Below, piece after piece: positions 6,052 to 8,940 of a stretch of 8,940 bases of DNA (position 1 is its first letter; every line of letters starts with the position of its first letter). The DNA is taken from positions 1 through 8,940 of the forward strand of contig CALZAP010000039.1 in NCBI GenBank assembly GCA_945614335.1. The letters run 5' to 3'. The notes under the pieces were generated by a model. The model ran no database searches and had not been told where the DNA came from. It was given only the letters and a program-made list of their open reading frames with translations. This DNA is from an uncultured Prevotella sp. (lineage in GTDB: Bacteria; Bacteroidota; Bacteroidia; Bacteroidales; Bacteroidaceae). The position numbers were made by a program, and so were the translations under genes.

Positions 6052-7227
6052 ATGAAAAAAATTAGCAAATTATGGTATATCGCAGCCGCTGCAATCATTG
6101 TGGCTGTGGCTGCATGGATGCTCTCGGGAAAACAAAAAGACGTCCAAATACAGTTTAAGACAGAAAAGGCCGTCAGGGCGAATATACAAAACAGCGTAAC
6201 GGCAACAGGAACTATCGAACCGGTGACATCTGTGACCGTCGGTACACAGGTGTCGGGTATCGTGAGCAAGCTGTTTGTGGACTACAACAGCGTGGTGAAA
6301 AAAGGACAGGTGATTGCCGAACTCGACAAGACAAACCTCATAAGCGAACTCAACACTACAAAGGCTAACCTCTCAAGCGCAATGTCGACACTGAAGTATG
6401 AAAGCGACAACTACAAACGATACAAAACTCTGTTTGACAAAGGGCTCGTCAGCGCCGACGAATACGAAACCGCTAAGCTCTCTTACGACAAGGCAAGACA
6501 AAGCGTGGCATCGGCTAAGGAGTCGGTGACTAAGGCTCAGACAAACCTCGGCTACGCCACCATCACATCGCCTATAGACGGAGTGGTGCTCTCCAAATCG
6601 GTGGAGGAAGGACAGACAGTGGCTGCCAGCTTCAACACTCCTGAACTCTTCACCATCGCACAAAACCTTACCGACATGAGAGTGATTGCCGACGTGGACG
6701 AGGCTGACATCGGCGAAGTGAAGGAAGGAGCAAGGGTGACTTTCACCGTTGACGCCTACCCTAACGACACTTTCGAGGGAGAAGTGACACAGGTGAGACA
6801 GGAAGCCACTACCACAAACAATGTGGTGACGTACGAGGTGGTGATAAGCGCACCAAACAACGACCTGAAACTGAAACCGGGACTCACTGCCAACGTCACT
6901 ATTTTCACTGCCGAAAAGCAAAACGTGCTATGCGTGCCAAGCAAGGCTCTGAGATTCAACCCGACACAAGAGACCGTGGGAAAGATGAAAATTCAGGACA
7001 CTAACGGAAAGAACAAAGTGTGGACAAAGGAAGGCAACACACTGAAGGCACACAGCCTGCAGATTGGCATGAGCGACGGTATCAACACCGAAGTGATCTC
7101 AGGCATCAGCGAGGCTTCCACGATTGTGACCGGCGTGGAAGAGATGTCTGAACAGCCTGAAGGCATGGGAGAACAACAGGAAAGGTCGCCATTCGCACCT
7201 GGACCTCCGGGAAGAAAGAAAAAATAA
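6052..7227 (+). CDS. macA: MacA-like periplasmic adaptor subunit of an ABC efflux system (HlyD family)
   Basis: This is a membrane-fusion protein that would link an inner-membrane ABC transporter to an outer-membrane TolC-type channel. The 391 residues begin with a short cytoplasmic KK-rich end and one membrane anchor (about 8-24). Next come the first half of the lipoyl-like domain (about 58-93, with GTQVSGIV and VVKKGQVIAELD), a coiled-coil hairpin (about 95-165), the second lipoyl half (ATITSPIDGVVLSKSVEEGQ, 169-188), a beta-barrel (about 206-285) and a membrane-proximal domain (about 290-365). The tail is rich in Glu, Gly and Pro and ends in PGPPGRKKK. It is followed after 26 bp by an ABC ATPase and then a permease, the usual three-gene order. 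There is no lipobox cysteine, so anchoring is by the transmembrane helix. The ATG at 6052 is preferred because an ATG at 6024 reaches a stop after four codons. MacA is the family-level name; the cargo could be a drug, peptide or lipid. Confidence 0.9.
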   Translation: MKKISKLWYIAAAAIIVAVAAWMLSGKQKDVQIQFKTEKAVRANIQNSVTATGTIEPVTSVTVGTQVSGIVSKLFVDYNSVVKKGQVIAELDKTNLISELNTTKANLSSAMSTLKYESDNYKRYKTLFDKGLVSADEYETAKLSYDKARQSVASAKESVTKAQTNLGYATITSPIDGVVLSKSVEEGQTVAASFNTPELFTIAQNLTDMRVIADVDEADIGEVKEGARVTFTVDAYPNDTFEGEVTQVRQEATTTNNVVTYEVVISAPNNDLKLKPGLTANVTIFTAEKQNVLCVPSKALRFNPTQETVGKMKIQDTNGKNKVWTKEGNTLKAHSLQIGMSDGINTEVISGISEASTIVTGVEEMSEQPEGMGEQQERSPFAPGPPGRKKK

Positions 7228-7253
7228 AACAACGGGAAAGGACGGAATGAATT

Positions 7254-8006
7254 ATGACAGACAAGAAAGTTGTTATAGAACTGCAAAACGTCAAGAGAGA
7301 CTTCCTGGTGGGCGACGAAACAGTTCACGCCCTACGAGGCGTGTCGTTTAAGATTTACGAAGGAGAATTCGTTACCATCATGGGAAAGTCTGGTTCGGGT
7401 AAGTCTACGTTGCTCAACCAGTTGGGATGTCTTGACACTCCCTCGAGCGGAGAATACATTCTCGACGGAGTTCCCGTAAGGACAATGTCGAGATCGCAAA
7501 GGGCTGTGCTGAGAAACAGGAAAATAGGCTTCATATTCCAAAACTACAACCTGCTGGCAAAGACCACCAGCGTGGAGAATGTGGAACTGCCGCTGATGTA
7601 CAACTCGAGCGTGAGCGCACAGGAAAGGCACGAGAGGGCCATAGAAGCACTGAAAGCCGTGGGACTCGGCGACAGACTCTACCACAAGTCAAACCAGATG
7701 TCGGGAGGACAGATGCAGCGTGTGGCAATAGCACGCGCACTGGTGAACAATCCCGCAGTGATACTCGCCGACGAGGCAACAGGAAACCTCGACACACGAA
7801 CGTCGTTTGAGATTCTCGTGCTGTTCCAGAAACTGCACGCCGAGGGACGAACCATCATTTTCGTCACCCACAACCCTGACATTGCAAACTACTCCAGCCG
7901 CAACATTATGCTCAGGGACGGAAAGGTGATCAGCGACGAAGTAAACAACAACATCATGTCGGCCGCCGAGGGATTAGCGGCACTGCCGGCATCAACTGAC
8001 GAATAA
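7254..8006 (+). CDS. ABC transporter ATP-binding protein (MacB/LolD type)
   Basis: This cytoplasmic ATPase powers the adjacent permease. The 250 residues carry every ABC motif: Walker A GKSGSGKST (44-52), Q-loop Gln96 in IFQNYNLL, signature MSGGQMQRVA (149-158), Walker B VILADEATGNLD (169-180) with catalytic E174, and H-loop H206 in FVTHNPD. The TGNLD sequence after Walker B and the LLNQLGCLDTPSSGEY segment place it in the o228/LolD/MacB subfamily, which works by mechanotransmission rather than classical membrane transport. The last 25 or so residues extend beyond the core and look unstructured. The gene sits 26 bp behind the adaptor gene and its stop is 2 nt before the permease start, so the three are surely one operon and the last two are probably translationally coupled. 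In E. coli MacB the ATPase and permease are fused; here they are separate polypeptides. Confidence 0.95.
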   Translation: MTDKKVVIELQNVKRDFLVGDETVHALRGVSFKIYEGEFVTIMGKSGSGKSTLLNQLGCLDTPSSGEYILDGVPVRTMSRSQRAVLRNRKIGFIFQNYNLLAKTTSVENVELPLMYNSSVSAQERHERAIEALKAVGLGDRLYHKSNQMSGGQMQRVAIARALVNNPAVILADEATGNLDTRTSFEILVLFQKLHAEGRTIIFVTHNPDIANYSSRNIMLRDGKVISDEVNNNIMSAAEGLAALPASTDE

Positions 8007-8008
8007 CT

Positions 8009-8940
8009 ATGAATTATACCAATCTTTTAAAAATTGCACTAAGGGCCATCGCAGCAAACAAGACGCGCTCGTTCCTCACGGCACTCGGAATAATAATCGG
8101 TATTGCGTCGGTCATCACCATGCTTGCCGTGGGACAAGGCACAAAGATAAGCATACAGGCTAACATCGCCGAAATGGGCTCGAACATGATCATGATTGGA
8201 CCGGGAGCCGACAGAAGAGGCGGAGTGAGACAGGACGCATCGTCTATGGAGACTCTCAAAATGACTGACTACGAGTCTATCAAGGAAGAGTGTACATACA
8301 TCAAGGCCATCAGTCCTGTGGTGAACAAAAGCGGACAGTTTATCTACGGCAACGAGAACACGCCTTCTACCATATATGGCGTAAACCAAGACTATATGGA
8401 AATAAGGCAGCTGAACGTGGCCGACGGAGAGATGTTCACCGACGCTGACATAAAGACCAGCGCAAAAGTGTGTGTGCTCGGACAGACCGTGGTTGACAAC
8501 CTCTTCCCCAACGGTGGCGACCCCATCGGCAAGGTGGTGAGATTCAACAGCATACCGTTTAGAGTGGTGGGAGTGCTGAAGAAAAAAGGTTACAACTCCA
8601 TGGGCATGGACCAGGACGACCTCGTGCTTGCGCCTTACACCTCCGTAATGAAGAGACTGCTCGCACAAACTTATCTCGGCGGCATACAATGCTCTGCCAT
8701 AACGGAAGGAGTGACAGAGAAAGCCACCGACCAAATTTCCGAAATCCTCAGAAGAAACCATAAGCTGAAGGACGCCACCGACACCACTCCTGCCGACGAG
8801 GACGACTTCAACATAAGGTCGCAGGAGGAGCTCTCGTCGATGATGACCTCCACCTCCGACATGCTCACCATACTGCTCGGATGCGTGGCAGGCATCTCGC
8901 TCATCGTGGGCGGTATCGGCATTATGAACATCATGTATGT
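8009..8940 (+). CDS. MacB/FtsX-family ABC permease (3' end cut by window edge)
   Basis: The reading frame opens at ATG 8009, two bases after the ATPase stop, and stays open for 310 codons to the window edge. The N-terminus, NLLKIALRAIAANKTRSFLT, is followed by a first membrane helix (about 22-42, LGIIIGIASVITMLAVG), the typical start of MacB-type permeases. Residues about 45-280 form the large periplasmic MacB core domain, with the family-like NMIMIGPG (59-66), LGQTVVDNLFP (157-167), DPIGKVVRFN (171-180) and FRVVGVL (184-190). A second helix begins at about 285 (LTILLGCVAGISLIVGGIGIMNI), the start of the FtsX-like C-terminal domain. Two more helices and a C-terminus would be expected beyond 8940. 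Its place after the adaptor and ATPase makes it the membrane subunit of the same efflux complex. Confidence 0.94.
   Translation, partial: MNYTNLLKIALRAIAANKTRSFLTALGIIIGIASVITMLAVGQGTKISIQANIAEMGSNMIMIGPGADRRGGVRQDASSMETLKMTDYESIKEECTYIKAISPVVNKSGQFIYGNENTPSTIYGVNQDYMEIRQLNVADGEMFTDADIKTSAKVCVLGQTVVDNLFPNGGDPIGKVVRFNSIPFRVVGVLKKKGYNSMGMDQDDLVLAPYTSVMKRLLAQTYLGGIQCSAITEGVTEKATDQISEILRRNHKLKDATDTTPADEDDFNIRSQEELSSMMTSTSDMLTILLGCVAGISLIVGGIGIMNIMY

Noticed and set aside
8039..8761. A 240-codon open frame on the minus strand near the right end.
   Set aside because: It is antisense to the MacB/FtsX-type permease, which runs open through the window edge and has clear family sequence and operon context.

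Overview
The window looks like chromosomal DNA from a Bacteroidetes species, most likely Prevotellaceae. The evidence is the housekeeping proteins, promoter elements of the Bacteroidetes type (TTTG, spacer of about 20, TAnnTTTG), weak or absent Shine-Dalgarno sequences, and intergenic spaces filled with short-unit tandem repeats. No database search was possible, so the genus is an inference from overall resemblance.

Layout. On the minus strand lie gpmI (2777-1254, phosphoglycerate mutase) and, downstream of it, a DEAD-box RNA helicase that starts at 1089 and runs off the left edge. Diverging from gpmI across a 220-bp spacer with two recognisable promoters is pta (2998-4008). Its usual partner ackA (4647-5840) follows on the same strand, but the two are separated by about 640 bp. 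That gap holds a small gene of the 23S rRNA intervening-sequence / four-helix-bundle family (4120-4536), bracketed by inverted arrays of a 7-bp repeat. After ackA comes an efflux operon on the plus strand: a MacA-like periplasmic adaptor (6052-7227), a LolD/MacB-type ATPase (7254-8006) and an FtsX/MacB-type permease (from 8009, cut by the right edge).

How the genes work together. GpmI acts in lower glycolysis, and Pta plus AckA convert acetyl-CoA to acetate with ATP formation, so the centre of the window is a fermentation energy block. The adaptor, ATPase and permease would form an inner-membrane/periplasm export machine that needs an outer-membrane TolC-type partner, which is not seen here.

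Most unusual content. Three repeat structures sit directly behind the stop codons of gpmI, pta and ackA. Two (1123-1254 and 5854-6012) are related palindromic elements built from the 8-bp unit GGAGTTAA. They lie in opposite genomic orientation but in the same orientation relative to the gene they follow. The third (4014-4637) uses a different 7-bp unit, A(A/G)TGAAG, and encloses the four-helix-bundle gene, so that the RNA could fold into a long stem with the gene in its loop. This resembles the way the same protein family sits in stem-loop insertions of 23S rRNA. It is the best candidate here for a little-described genetic element.
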